Assembly (NCBI GenBank): GCA_036270095.1
Contig: DATBDE010000127.1
Location: 1 to 64,000 of the forward strand
From: DATBDE01 sp036270095
GTDB taxonomy: Bacteria > Actinomycetota > Thermoleophilia > Solirubrobacterales > Solirubrobacteraceae
Reading direction: 5' to 3'
Length of the DNA stretch: 64,000 nt
Part shown: in pieces, positions 50,195-58,678 of the stretch
How positions within the stretch are numbered: the first letter of the stretch is position 1
How the letters are laid out: each line of letters opens with the position of its first letter
Translations under genes and position numbers: made by a program
Notes under the pieces: generated by a model
What the model was told of the DNA's origin: nothing
Database searches by the model: none
What the model saw: the letters and a program-made list of their open reading frames with translations, nothing else

Positions 50195-50923
50195 GTGCCC
50201 GCTCCCGCCTGGCTCATCCTCCCGACCTACAACGAGGCCGAGAACCTCGAGGCGATCGTGCGCGCGAGCCTCGACGTCATCCGCACCACCGCCGCCAACG
50301 GCCACCGGATCCTCATCGTCGACGATGGCTCGCCGGACGGCACCGGCGCCATCGCCGACCGCCTCGCGGCCGAGCTGCCCGACGAGGTCGAGGTCCTCCA
50401 CCGCCCCGCCAAGGCCGGCCTCGGGCGCGCCTACCTGGCCGGCTTCCGGCGTGCGCTCGAGGCCGGGGCTGGCTACGTGTGCGAGATGGACGCCGACTTC
50501 TCCCACGACCCCGCCGACCTCGCGCGGCTGCTGCGGGTGGCGCAGGACGATGCCGACCTCGCGCTCGGCTCGCGGTACGTCCCCGGCGGCGAGGTCGAGG
50601 GCTGGGGCCTGCTGCGGCGGGTCGTCTCGCGCTGGGGGTGCTGGTACGCCCAGCACGTGCTCGGCGTGCGCGTGCGCGACCTGACCGGCGGCTTCAAGTG
50701 CTACCGGCGCGAGGTGCTCGAGGCCATCACGCTCGACGCTGTGCGCTCGCAGGGCTACGCGTTCCAGGTCGAGTTGACCTACCGCGCCGTGCGCAACGGC
50801 TTCCGCGTGCGCGAGATCCCCATCGTCTTCCGCGACCGCGAAGTGGGTACCAGCAAGATGTCGCCGCGCATCGCGTTAGAGGCCGTCTGGCGCGTTCCGC
50901 AGATGCGATTCCACGCGCGCTGA
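50195..50923 (+). CDS. Polyprenol-phosphate mannosyltransferase (DPM1/Ppm1-like)
   Basis: This 242-residue GT2 enzyme has VDDGSPDGT (42-50) and the metal-binding EMDADFSHDP. LTGGFKCYRREVLEAI and GYAFQVELTYRA are hallmarks of dolichol/polyprenol-phosphate mannose synthases. It would make polyprenyl-phosphomannose for glycolipid or protein O-mannosylation outside the cell. No C-terminal membrane domain is fused. GTG start with TAGGGT 10 bases upstream. Confidence 0.9.
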   Translation: MPAPAWLILPTYNEAENLEAIVRASLDVIRTTAANGHRILIVDDGSPDGTGAIADRLAAELPDEVEVLHRPAKAGLGRAYLAGFRRALEAGAGYVCEMDADFSHDPADLARLLRVAQDDADLALGSRYVPGGEVEGWGLLRRVVSRWGCWYAQHVLGVRVRDLTGGFKCYRREVLEAITLDAVRSQGYAFQVELTYRAVRNGFRVREIPIVFRDREVGTSKMSPRIALEAVWRVPQMRFHAR

Positions 50924-50941
50924 CGCTCCGACGGTCTTGCT

Positions 50942-50957
50942 TCACTTTGTATAGTGA
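50942..50957 (+). promoter_or_regulatory. AT-rich promoter/operator of the thioredoxin gene
   Basis: TATAGT (50950-50955) is the most canonical -10 in the window and sits in an unusually AT-rich stretch. It overlaps the inverted repeat TCACT-N6-AGTGA (50942-50957... arms TCACT and AGTGA). A regulator binding the repeat would cover the -10. The transcript has a leader of about 25 bases and a good GGAG site. Confidence 0.5.
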
Positions 50958-50985
50958 TAACAGAAGTCCCACGACAGGAGAACCG

Positions 50986-51318
50986 ATGGCAGCCAACATC
51001 ACCGAAGTCACCGACGCGAACTTCCAGGCCGAGGTCCTCGAGTCCGACAAGCCCACGCTCGTCGACTTCTGGGCTCCCTGGTGTGGTCCGTGTCGTGTCG
51101 TGGCGCCGGTGCTGGAGGAGATCGCCGGTGAGCGCGACGACCTGAAGATCGTCAAGCTCAACACCGACGAGAACCAGCAGACGGCCGCCGCGTTCGAGGT
51201 GCTCTCGATCCCGACGCTGATCCTGTTCCGCAACGGGCAGGTCGCGCACAAGGTCATCGGGGCCTACCCGAAGGCCAAGCTCCAGGCCGAGCTCGAGCCC
51301 GCCTTAGCCGAGGCCTGA
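50986..51318 (+). CDS. trxA: Thioredoxin
   Basis: This 110-residue thioredoxin has the active site WCGPC (Cys33, Cys36), the cis-Pro loop IPTLILF and the usual KLNTDENQQTA segment. It reduces disulfides in cytoplasmic proteins using thioredoxin reductase, which is not encoded here. AGGAG lies 4-5 bases before the ATG. Unlike its neighbours it has a clear ribosome binding site and an untranslated leader, in line with strong or regulated expression. Confidence 0.97.
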   Translation: MAANITEVTDANFQAEVLESDKPTLVDFWAPWCGPCRVVAPVLEEIAGERDDLKIVKLNTDENQQTAAAFEVLSIPTLILFRNGQVAHKVIGAYPKAKLQAELEPALAEA

Positions 51319-51340
51319 CTCCTCCGTCCTAGGCCATATT

Positions 51341-51428
51341 CGCCGTTCCTGGGGCCGGACGCAGGGGTGAAGCCGTGCTCGGCACGGCGAACCCCGAGGA
51401 CCCCGCCAGGGGCGGCGAGAATGGGCTA
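51341..51428. repeat. 88-bp palindromic element, copy B
   Basis: Inverted copy of 46141-46228 (about 4 mismatches in 88). The palindromic core is GCCGTGC-TC-GGCACGGC. It lies between the convergent thioredoxin and isoleucyl-tRNA synthetase genes and includes the ileS stop codon, just as copy A includes the stop of its neighbour. Confidence 0.75.
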
Positions 51429-54400
51429 GGCCCGCGCGAGCGCGATCCGGAGCTCGAGCCCGTCGATGGTCGCGCTCGACGCGCTGCCGTCGGCCTCGAA
51501 GGACAGCGAGCGCGCGAGCGTCTCGCCGCGCACGTAGTCCTCATAGGCGCGGGCCGCGGCGAGCAGCTCCTCGTGCCCGCCCAGCGCCAGCGCGATCCGG
51601 TCCTCCACCGCGAGCCCGGCGCTGCGGCGCGCCGACTGGACCGCGTGCACGATCTCGCGCGCGAGCCCCTCGCGGCGCAGGTCGTCGTCGAGCGCGAGGT
51701 CGAGCGCCACCGCGTGCGAGCCCTCGCGCTCGAGCTGGTAGCCGTCGAGCGGCCGCATGGCCAGCTGCAGGTCGGACGGGCCGAGCGTGTGGTCGTGGCC
51801 GTCCAGCGAGATGCCGATCTCGCGGCCCTCGCGCAGGGCCGCGGCCACGTGCGGCGGGTCGAGCGCCGCCACGGCGTCGGCCACCTGCGGCATCAGTGAG
51901 CCGAAGCGGGGGCCCAGCGCCCGGTAGTTGGGCTTGACCTCGTAGCGGCCGAGCTCGTCGGCCGCCGACACGAAGCGCAGGTCCTTGACGTTGAGCTCGT
52001 CGCGCACGAGGTCGGCCAGGCGCTCGATCGCGTCCCGCTCGGCGCCGGCGGCGACGATGACCGCCTCGCGCAGGGGCTGGCGCACCTTGAGCTTGGCCTG
52101 CCCGCGGGCCGCGAGCCCCAGCCGCACGGTCTCGCGCACGACGTCCATGGCCGCCTCGAGCGCCACGTCGCGCGGGCCCGGCTCGGGGAACGCCGTCAGG
52201 TGGACGCTGGGCTCGGTGCCGTCGAGGTTGTCGTAGATCTCGTCGGCGATGAACGGCGTGAACGGCGCCAGCAGCTGGGCCACGGTGAGCAAGCAGGTGC
52301 GCAGCGTGGCGAAGGCGACGGGGTCGCCGTCCCAGAAGCGCCGACGCGAGCGACGCACGTACCAGTTCGAGAGGTCGTCGATGAACGCCGCGATGGCGCG
52401 GCCGGAGAGCGTCGCGTCGTAATCGTCGAGGCGCTCGCTCACCACCTCGGTGGTCTGGTGCAGCCGCGAGAGCACCCAGCGGTCGAGGTCGTTGGCCGCC
52501 GGGGCGTCCGGGCGGTCGACGCCGTTGACGTTGGCGTAAAGGACGTAGAACGCGTACGTGTTCCACAGCGGCAGCAGGAGCTGGCGCACCGACTCGCCGA
52601 TGGTCTCGACGTTGAAGCGGTAGCCGTCCCACGGCTGCTTGGAAGTGAAGAAGTACCAGCGCAAGGCGTCGGCCCCGTAGCGGTCGAGCACCTCCCACGG
52701 GTCGACCACGTTGCCGATCGACTTCGACATCTTGCGGCCGTCCGCGTCGAGGATCAGGCCCAGGCACAGGACGTTGCGGAAGTCGGACTGGTCGAAGAGC
52801 AGGGTCGAAACCGCCAGCTGGGAGTAGAACCAGCCGCGCGTCTGGTCCAGCGCCTCGCAGATGTAGTCGGCCGGGAACGTGGCCTCGAACAGCTCCTGGT
52901 TCTCGAACGGGGCGTGGCGCTGCGCGAACGGCATGCAGCCGGAGTCGAACCAGACGTCGATGACCTCGGGCACGCGGCGCATCTCGCCGCCGCACTCCTC
53001 GCACGGGATCACGACGTCGTCCACGAACGGTCGGTGGGGGTCCTCGAGGCGTACGCCGCTGCGCTGCTCGAGCTCGCCCAGCGAGCCGACGCACGTCGCG
53101 TGCCCCTCGCCGCAGCGCCACACCGGCAGCGGCGTGCCCCAGTAGCGGGCGCGCGACAGGGCCCAGTCGACGTTGTTGGCCAGCCAGTCGCCGAAGCGCC
53201 CGTGCTTGACGTGGTCGGGGTACCAGGTGACGGTCTCATTGGCCGCGAGCAGGCGGTCGCGCTTGCGCTCGGTGGCGATGTACCAGGACGGCGTGGCGTA
53301 GTAGATGAGCGGCGTGCCGCAGCGCCAGCAGTGCGGGTAGGCGTGCTCGTAGGACTCCGCCTTGAACACGCGGCCCCGGCTGCGCAGGTCGGCGATGAGA
53401 TCGTCGGCGACCTCGCGCACGCCGCGCCCGGCGTAGGGGCCGGCGCGGTCGTCGAAGGTGCCGTCGGGGCGCACCGGGTTGACCACGGTCAGGCCCTGCT
53501 CGCGGCCGAGGCGGAAGTCGTCCTCGCCGAACGCGACCGCGGTATGGACGAGGCCCGTGCCGTCCTCGGCCGAGACGAAGTCCGCCGCGACCACGGTGTG
53601 GCCCTTGGGGCCGTAGGCCTCGGCGGGAATGAACGGGAACGGCGGCTCGTAGCGCGTGCCGAGCAGCTCGGCGCCGGTGAACAGGTCGAGCACCTCGGCG
53701 TCCTCGCCCAGCAGCGCCTCCACGCGGGCCTCGGCCAGCACCACGACGCTCCCGGTGTCCGGATCGCGGGCGCGCACGTAACGCAGGTCCGGGTCGGCGG
53801 CGATGGCGGCGTGCGAGACCAGCGTCCACGGCGTGGTCGTCCAGGCCAGCAGCTCGTCGCCGGGCTGCAGCGGCGCGCGCGGGTCGACGACCGGGAAGCG
53901 CACGTACAGCGACGGATCGACGATGTCGAGGTAGCCGCCGGGCAGGCCGAGCTCGTGGCTGGACAGCGCCGTGCCGCAGCGCGGGCAGTAGGGCACGACC
54001 TTGTGGCCCTCGTAGAGCAGGCCCTCGTCCCACATCGACTTCAGCGCCCACCACACCGACTCCACGTAATCCGGGTCCATGGTCCGGTAGGCGTCGTCGA
54101 GGTCGACCCAGAACGCGATCCGCTCGGTCAGGCGGTTCCAGTCCGAGATGTGGGACATGGCCGACTCGCGGCAGCGGGCATTGAAGGCCTCGATGCCGTA
54201 GCGCTCGATGTCGGCCTTGCCGGTCGAGCCGATCTCCTTCTCGACCTGCAGCTCCACCGGCAGGCCGTGGCAGTCGTAGCCGCCCTTGCGCTCGACGTAG
54301 TAGCCGCGCATGGTCTTGTAGCGGGGGAAGATGTCCTTGAACACGCGCGCCAGCACGTGATGGACGCCAGGTGGGCCGTTGACCGTGGGCGGGCCCTCGT

Positions 54401-54536
54401 AGAAGACGAAGCGGTCGGCGCCCTCGCGGCGGCGCAGCGACTCGCGGAAGACGTCGCGCTCGCGCCAGCGCCCGAGAACGGCCTCTTCGAGGCGCGGGAA
54501 CGAGGGGCTGGAGTCGACCGGACGGTGCGGCGGCAA
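51426..54536 (-). CDS. ileS: Isoleucyl-tRNA synthetase
   Basis: This enzyme of about 1036 residues charges tRNA-Ile. It has the HIGH-like motif PGVHHVLAR (about 57-64), WTTTPWTL in the editing domain, DVWFDSG, and KMSKS (about 599-603, GRKMSKSIGN). YKTMRGYYVERKGGYDCHGLP and the length match the type 2 (archaeal/eukaryote-like) IleRS found in many actinobacteria, a form often less sensitive to mupirocin. The TTG start lies 8 bases after TATCCT on the minus strand; the longer open frame upstream overlaps the ppk2 promoter and is not used. Confidence 0.95.
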   Translation of the reverse strand: MPPHRPVDSSPSFPRLEEAVLGRWRERDVFRESLRRREGADRFVFYEGPPTVNGPPGVHHVLARVFKDIFPRYKTMRGYYVERKGGYDCHGLPVELQVEKEIGSTGKADIERYGIEAFNARCRESAMSHISDWNRLTERIAFWVDLDDAYRTMDPDYVESVWWALKSMWDEGLLYEGHKVVPYCPRCGTALSSHELGLPGGYLDIVDPSLYVRFPVVDPRAPLQPGDELLAWTTTPWTLVSHAAIAADPDLRYVRARDPDTGSVVVLAEARVEALLGEDAEVLDLFTGAELLGTRYEPPFPFIPAEAYGPKGHTVVAADFVSAEDGTGLVHTAVAFGEDDFRLGREQGLTVVNPVRPDGTFDDRAGPYAGRGVREVADDLIADLRSRGRVFKAESYEHAYPHCWRCGTPLIYYATPSWYIATERKRDRLLAANETVTWYPDHVKHGRFGDWLANNVDWALSRARYWGTPLPVWRCGEGHATCVGSLGELEQRSGVRLEDPHRPFVDDVVIPCEECGGEMRRVPEVIDVWFDSGCMPFAQRHAPFENQELFEATFPADYICEALDQTRGWFYSQLAVSTLLFDQSDFRNVLCLGLILDADGRKMSKSIGNVVDPWEVLDRYGADALRWYFFTSKQPWDGYRFNVETIGESVRQLLLPLWNTYAFYVLYANVNGVDRPDAPAANDLDRWVLSRLHQTTEVVSERLDDYDATLSGRAIAAFIDDLSNWYVRRSRRRFWDGDPVAFATLRTCLLTVAQLLAPFTPFIADEIYDNLDGTEPSVHLTAFPEPGPRDVALEAAMDVVRETVRLGLAARGQAKLKVRQPLREAVIVAAGAERDAIERLADLVRDELNVKDLRFVSAADELGRYEVKPNYRALGPRFGSLMPQVADAVAALDPPHVAAALREGREIGISLDGHDHTLGPSDLQLAMRPLDGYQLEREGSHAVALDLALDDDLRREGLAREIVHAVQSARRSAGLAVEDRIALALGGHEELLAAARAYEDYVRGETLARSLSFEADGSASSATIDGLELRIALARA

Positions 54537-54544
54537 GAGCTCAG

Positions 54545-54554
54545 AGGATAGGCT
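54545..54554. promoter_or_regulatory. Interlocked divergent -10 elements of ileS and ppk2
   Basis: The decamer AGGATAGGCT reads TATCCT on the minus strand (54550-54545), 8 bases before the ileS TTG. On the plus strand it reads TAGGCT (54549-54554), 6 bases before the ppk2 GTG. The two boxes share two bases and the start codons are 24 bases apart. Confidence 0.6.
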
Positions 54555-54560
54555 CGAGTC

Positions 54561-55349
54561 GTGGGTCGGCTCGACGATCTCGACCTGTCGCTCAAGTTGT
54601 CTCGCCAGGAGGAGGCCAAGCGGATCGAAGCCGCCCAGCAGCGGCTGTTGGCGCTGCGCCTGCTTTGCGGCGGCCTGCCCGTCCCCGGCTCGCGCGACGA
54701 CCACCCGCTCGGCCCGCCGGTGCTGGCGCTGTTCGAGGGCTGGGACGCGTCCGGCAAGGGCGGCGCGATCCGCCGGCTGGTGACGCCGCTGGACCCGCGC
54801 CACGTGCGCGTGGCCTCGTATGCCGCGCCGACCGCCGACGAGAAGCGCCACCACTTCCTGCTGCGTTTCAGCGCCGCGCTGCCGGGCTGGGGCGGGATGG
54901 CGGTGCTCGACCGCTCCTGGTACGGGCGCGTGCTGGTCGAGCGGGTCGAGGGCTTCGCCACCAAGGACGAGTGGAAGCGGGCTTACGGGGAGATCGCGCG
55001 CTTCGAGACCTCGCTCCACCTCGAGGGCATGCTGATCCTCAAGTTCTGGCTGCACATCTCCGACGAGGAGCAGCTCAAGCGCTTCAAGCGCCGCGACACC
55101 GATCCGCTCAAGCGCTGGAAGCTCACCGACGAGGACTGGCGCAACCGCAGCAAGCGCCCCCAGTACGAGAAAGCGGTGGAGGAGATGCTCGAGAAGACGT
55201 CGACCAAGGACGCGCCCTGGTACCTGGTCGAGGCCAATTCCAAGCGCTACGCACGCGTCAAGGTCCTCGAGACCGTGTGCTCCGAGATGGAGCGCGCCAT
55301 GACCGAGAACGGCATGGAGGTCTCGCCCGTGCTCGAAGCCGCGATGTAG
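54561..55349 (+). CDS. ppk2: Polyphosphate kinase 2
   Basis: This 262-residue PPK2 has Walker A FEGWDASGKGG (58-68), a Walker B VLDRSWYGRVLVERVEG and the lid region FKRRDTDPLKRWKLTDEDW. It transfers phosphate between polyphosphate and nucleoside di- or monophosphates; the subclass is not certain from sequence. GTG start 6 bases after TAGGCT. It shares a promoter region with ileS, linking a polyphosphate-driven nucleotide pool with a tRNA charging gene. Confidence 0.94.
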   Translation: MGRLDDLDLSLKLSRQEEAKRIEAAQQRLLALRLLCGGLPVPGSRDDHPLGPPVLALFEGWDASGKGGAIRRLVTPLDPRHVRVASYAAPTADEKRHHFLLRFSAALPGWGGMAVLDRSWYGRVLVERVEGFATKDEWKRAYGEIARFETSLHLEGMLILKFWLHISDEEQLKRFKRRDTDPLKRWKLTDEDWRNRSKRPQYEKAVEEMLEKTSTKDAPWYLVEANSKRYARVKVLETVCSEMERAMTENGMEVSPVLEAAM

Positions 55350-55354
55350 CGATC

Positions 55355-55360
55355 TAGGAT
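55355..55360 (+). promoter_or_regulatory. -10 element TAGGAT for the lipoprotein at 55368
   Basis: TAGGAT is followed by 7 bases and then the ATG. There is no ribosome binding site, so this is a leaderless layout. Confidence 0.5.
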
Positions 55361-55367
55361 TCCGGGC

Positions 55368-55826
55368 ATGAAGGGGTGGCTGGCGTGGGCCGCGGCGGGC
55401 GTGGTCGCCGCCGCGGGCGCGTCCGGCTGCGGCGGCGGCCAGGACCCGCCCCCGACGGCGTGCAGCGACGGTGCGCGCACGGTGCTCGGCGCCCTGCAAC
55501 GCGCGCCCGGTGACGTGTCGCTCGAGGGCGGCACGCTCATCTCCACCTGCGTGCGCCGCTCGCTGGACACCGGGCAGATCCAGACCCTCGGCTTCACGTA
55601 CCTCGCGGCGGCCAACAACGAGCTGCAGCTCATGCCGCACAGCGACGCCGCCGCCCTGCAGCTCGGCTTCCTCGTCGGGGCGGTGCGGCGGGGGGCGAAC
55701 AAGACCAACGGGGTGCAGCTCGAGCTCGTGCGCCGGCTGGACCAGGTCGCGGGCGTGGGTGGACCGCCGGGGCCGCGCCGGGCCGCCTACCGTCGGGGCA
55801 TGGCCGCAGGCGAGGACCACGGATGA
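55368..55826 (+). CDS. Putative lipoprotein of unknown function
   Basis: This 152-residue protein has a signal peptide and lipobox (AAAGASGC) followed by Gly-Gly and a Pro-rich linker. The mature domain has two further Cys (TACSDGAR, STCVRRS) that could form a disulfide. No family is recognised. The stop overlaps the start of the alpha/beta hydrolase (ATGA), so the two genes are translationally coupled. Confidence 0.7.
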   Translation: MKGWLAWAAAGVVAAAGASGCGGGQDPPPTACSDGARTVLGALQRAPGDVSLEGGTLISTCVRRSLDTGQIQTLGFTYLAAANNELQLMPHSDAAALQLGFLVGAVRRGANKTNGVQLELVRRLDQVAGVGGPPGPRRAAYRRGMAAGEDHG

Positions 55827-56662
55827 AGCTGCGCCTGTACCACCACCACGACGGCGCGCGCGTGGCCTATCGCGAGGCCGGCACCGGCCCTGCGTTGGCG
55901 CTGCTGCACTCGCCCGGGCTCTCGCACCGCGAGTTCGCGCCGGTGTCCGACGAGCTCGCCGAGCGCTACCGCCTCGTGCTCCCCGACCTGCCCGGCCACG
56001 GCGATTCCGAGGACCGCCCGCGCCACCCGTGGACGCCGGAGTGGCTGGCCGAGGTCATCGCCGGCTTCTGCGGCGAGGTCCTGGGACCGCGACCGCTGGT
56101 GGGCGGCCACGACGTCGGAGCCGAGCTGCTGCTGCGCGCAGCCGCCGCTGGTTGGCTGCGCCCGCGCAAGGTCGTGCTGATGTCCTCGCGCCTGCACACC
56201 GGGATGCCCCGCGGGCACAAGATCCGCACGTGGCGGGCGGTGACCCGCGCCGCTGCCGTGCCGGGCCTGGACCGCGCGCTGGCGGGCATGGCCCCGGCGG
56301 TGTTCCGGCCCGCGGTCGGGATCCGCCTCTCGGCCCGCGGCAACCCCGAGGCGGCCAACCTCGTGCGCCACGCGTTCAAGGACGTCTCCGGCAACTCGAA
56401 CCGTGCGCGGTCATGGGCCAAGCTCGCCCGCCACTGGCCCATGGGCGTCCAGCTCGACCTGCTGGACGCCTACGAGCGGCTGGCCGTCCCCGTGCTGCTC
56501 CTGTGGGCGGACGAAGACCGGCTCTACCCGGTGTCCTTGGCCGAGGACGTCCTCGCCCGCCTTCCCAACGGCCAGCTGCGCGTGCTCGACGGCGCCGGCT
56601 ACCTGATGGCCTACGACGACCCGGTCGGCGTGGTGCGCGAGCTGGTGGCGTTCTGCCGCTGA
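55823..56662 (+). CDS. Alpha/beta hydrolase with Asp nucleophile
   Basis: This 279-residue alpha/beta-hydrolase has HSPGLSHREF after strand 3 and the nucleophile elbow GGHDVGAE with Asp97, as in epoxide hydrolases and haloalkane dehalogenases. The acid region is LLLWADEDRLYP. The position of the usual catalytic His (GxGH near the C-terminus) is Tyr260 in GAGYLMAYDDP. Without this His the normal alkyl-enzyme intermediate would not be hydrolysed, so the protein may be inactive, may use another base, or may have a non-hydrolytic role. It is translationally coupled to the upstream lipoprotein. Confidence 0.82.
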   Translation: MKLRLYHHHDGARVAYREAGTGPALALLHSPGLSHREFAPVSDELAERYRLVLPDLPGHGDSEDRPRHPWTPEWLAEVIAGFCGEVLGPRPLVGGHDVGAELLLRAAAAGWLRPRKVVLMSSRLHTGMPRGHKIRTWRAVTRAAAVPGLDRALAGMAPAVFRPAVGIRLSARGNPEAANLVRHAFKDVSGNSNRARSWAKLARHWPMGVQLDLLDAYERLAVPVLLLWADEDRLYPVSLAEDVLARLPNGQLRVLDGAGYLMAYDDPVGVVRELVAFCR

Positions 56663-56665
56663 CGC

Positions 56666-57040
56666 TCAGGCGCTCTGCATCGCCTGCATGTTGCGCTGGA
56701 TCGTCGCCGAGACCTCGGCCAGCGGCGCGCTCGGGCTGAACTGGATGTACTCGGTGCCGGCCGTTGCGATCGGGATATGGCCGGGCGGCAGGTAGAACGC
56801 GTCGCCCGCCTCGAGGACCTCGTCGTGGTCGGCGTAGCGGAAGGTCAGCTGGCCCTTGATCACGTAGCCCCAGTGGGGGCAGTGGCAGCGGTCGTCGGGC
56901 AGGCCCTTCATCAGCGGCGTGGCGTCGATGTCCTGGTTGAACGAGGTGATGTTGACCGTGTAGCCGTCGACCTCGGCCTGGTGGTCCAGCACCGGCCCGT
57001 AGTCGTGGCCCTCGAGCGTCTCCTTCGAGAACTTCGGCAT
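56666..57040 (-). CDS. Cupin-domain protein
   Basis: This 124-residue single-cupin protein has the metal-site segment CHCPHWGYVIKGQLTF and second motif AGDAFYLPPGHIP, in the normal order. It could bind a small ligand or metal. A GAGGGAG site precedes the ATG. It follows a HD-GYP/LuxR-type regulator by 33 bases on the same strand and is probably co-transcribed with it. Function is unknown. Confidence 0.85.
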   Translation of the reverse strand: MPKFSKETLEGHDYGPVLDHQAEVDGYTVNITSFNQDIDATPLMKGLPDDRCHCPHWGYVIKGQLTFRYADHDEVLEAGDAFYLPPGHIPIATAGTEYIQFSPSAPLAEVSATIQRNMQAMQSA

Positions 57041-57073
57041 TTCCCACTCCCTCTCGGATGGTGTGGGACGAGG

Positions 57074-58672
57074 CTAAGCCCGCGCCAGCGCGTCGGCATG
57101 GGGCGTTTGCCCCATTTCCTCGGGCAGCAGGCCATGCGTCATCGCGAACAGGCTCGCCTGGGCGCGGGTCGACGCGTCGATCTTGGCGTAGATGTGCTCG
57201 ACGTGGTTGGCGACGGTCTTGGGCGAGATCACCAGCGCCTCGGCGATCTTCCGGTTGGAGAGACCACGTGCGAGCAGCTTCAGGACCTCGATTTCCCGAA
57301 GGGTCAGGCCGGCGGGGCCGCCGCGGCGGCGGGGCACGCGATGGCCGGCGGCACCCAGCACCGCCTCGACCGCCTCGGCATCGAGACGCGCGGCCTTGAC
57401 GTCGGCGTGCAGCTCGGCCGCCGCCTCGCCGGGCGCCAGCGCGGGCCGGTGCGGGCGCGGCTCGCGCATGGCCTGGTAGGCGTCGGCGGCGCCGAGGATC
57501 CTCGCCGGGCGCGCGATGGCGGCGCCAGACAGGCCGCGCGGGTAGCCCGTGCCGTCCAGGCGCTCGCGGTGCTGCACGGCGATCGCGCCCAGCGGCGCCA
57601 GGGACTCGGACTGGTACAGCATGCGCTCGGTGATGTAGGGGTGCATGCGCACCCGCTCCCACTCGCCGGCGCCCAGCGGACCGGGCTTGTCCCAGATCGC
57701 GTTCGAGACCCCCAGGCGCCCGAGGCCGTGCACGTAGCCCGCGCGCCGCAGTGTCCGCACCTCGCCCTCGCCCAGCCCGAGCTGCGCCGCGGCGTCGGCG
57801 GCGAGCTCGCCGACGGCACGCGCGTGCCCGAGCGTGTACGGCGACTTGAGGTCGACGAAGTTCGCGATCGCCACCAGCGCCGCATCGAAGCGCTCGCCGG
57901 AGAGCACGATCGCCAGCGCCGGCTCGGCGTCGATCACGGCGTCCCAGGTGCCCACGGTGTCGAGGCCGGCGAGCACCATCTCGGCGTCCGCGCGCAGGAG
58001 GTCGGCCAGCACGGGGTCGAACTGCTTGCCGGCGCGCTCGCCGGCCAGTGCGCGGGCGGCGTCGAGCCCACCCACCCGGTGCGCCACCTCGGCGTACTCC
58101 GCCAGCATGGCCAGGCGGGACGCGATCGGGACCGCGTCGCCGGCGAGCTCGCCGGGCCAGCCCTTGCCGTCCCACATCTCGTAGGCGGCGCCGAGCGCCT
58201 CGGCCACCCCCGGCGGGAGCTCGAGCTGCTCGCCCAGCGACCGCGCGATGGCGGCATGAGCCTCGATCATGCCGTCGACGTCGCGGTGGCCGGAGAGCGC
58301 GAACTCCAGCCCGAGCCGGAAGCGGTGAAGCGGCGGGCGCCCGGCGCCCAGGTTCCGCATGCTCGACGTGGCCATGCGCAGGCTGCGCGGCTCGTGGTCG
58401 AACTTGACCGACTTGAGCGCGATGTCGTCGCCGAACCACTTGGCCTGCTCGTGGGCGTCGGAGTGGCAGCCCACGCTGATCAGCAGCGCGGTGTAGTACA
58501 CGACCGCCCGCTCGTCCTCGTCGAGGCCGATGCGCTCGGCCAGGCGCAGCGCGATCAGGCTCTGGCGGAGCACGTGCTCCATCGGCTGCCCGAACCCGAG
58601 ATCGATCCCGAGTGAGAGGGCAGCGATGAGCTCGGCCAGGCGCACGTGGGCGCGATCGACGTCGCTCGCCAC
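57074..58672 (-). CDS. LuxR-type regulator fused to a degenerate HD-GYP domain
   Basis: In this 532-residue protein residues about 5-270 form an HD-like helical region, and about 280-400 an HD-GYP domain with HRERLDGTGYPRG (about 368-380). The HD pair itself reads YVHGLGRLG, where HDIGK is expected, so a metal-binding Asp is lost and cyclic-di-GMP hydrolysis is doubtful. A GerE helix-turn-helix follows (LTLREIEVLKLLARG; KIAEALVISPKTVANHV; about 455-505). The GTG start is 6 bases after TAGGCT. Probably a ligand-responsive transcription factor that controls the downstream cupin gene. Confidence 0.85.
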   Translation of the reverse strand: MASDVDRAHVRLAELIAALSLGIDLGFGQPMEHVLRQSLIALRLAERIGLDEDERAVVYYTALLISVGCHSDAHEQAKWFGDDIALKSVKFDHEPRSLRMATSSMRNLGAGRPPLHRFRLGLEFALSGHRDVDGMIEAHAAIARSLGEQLELPPGVAEALGAAYEMWDGKGWPGELAGDAVPIASRLAMLAEYAEVAHRVGGLDAARALAGERAGKQFDPVLADLLRADAEMVLAGLDTVGTWDAVIDAEPALAIVLSGERFDAALVAIANFVDLKSPYTLGHARAVGELAADAAAQLGLGEGEVRTLRRAGYVHGLGRLGVSNAIWDKPGPLGAGEWERVRMHPYITERMLYQSESLAPLGAIAVQHRERLDGTGYPRGLSGAAIARPARILGAADAYQAMREPRPHRPALAPGEAAAELHADVKAARLDAEAVEAVLGAAGHRVPRRRGGPAGLTLREIEVLKLLARGLSNRKIAEALVISPKTVANHVEHIYAKIDASTRAQASLFAMTHGLLPEEMGQTPHADALARA

Positions 58673-58678
58673 AGACGG

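Noticed and set aside
52200..54551. Plus-strand frame of 783 codons opposite ileS
   Set aside because: Antisense shadow of the synthetase; repetitive Val/Gly/Arg/Glu composition and no start context.
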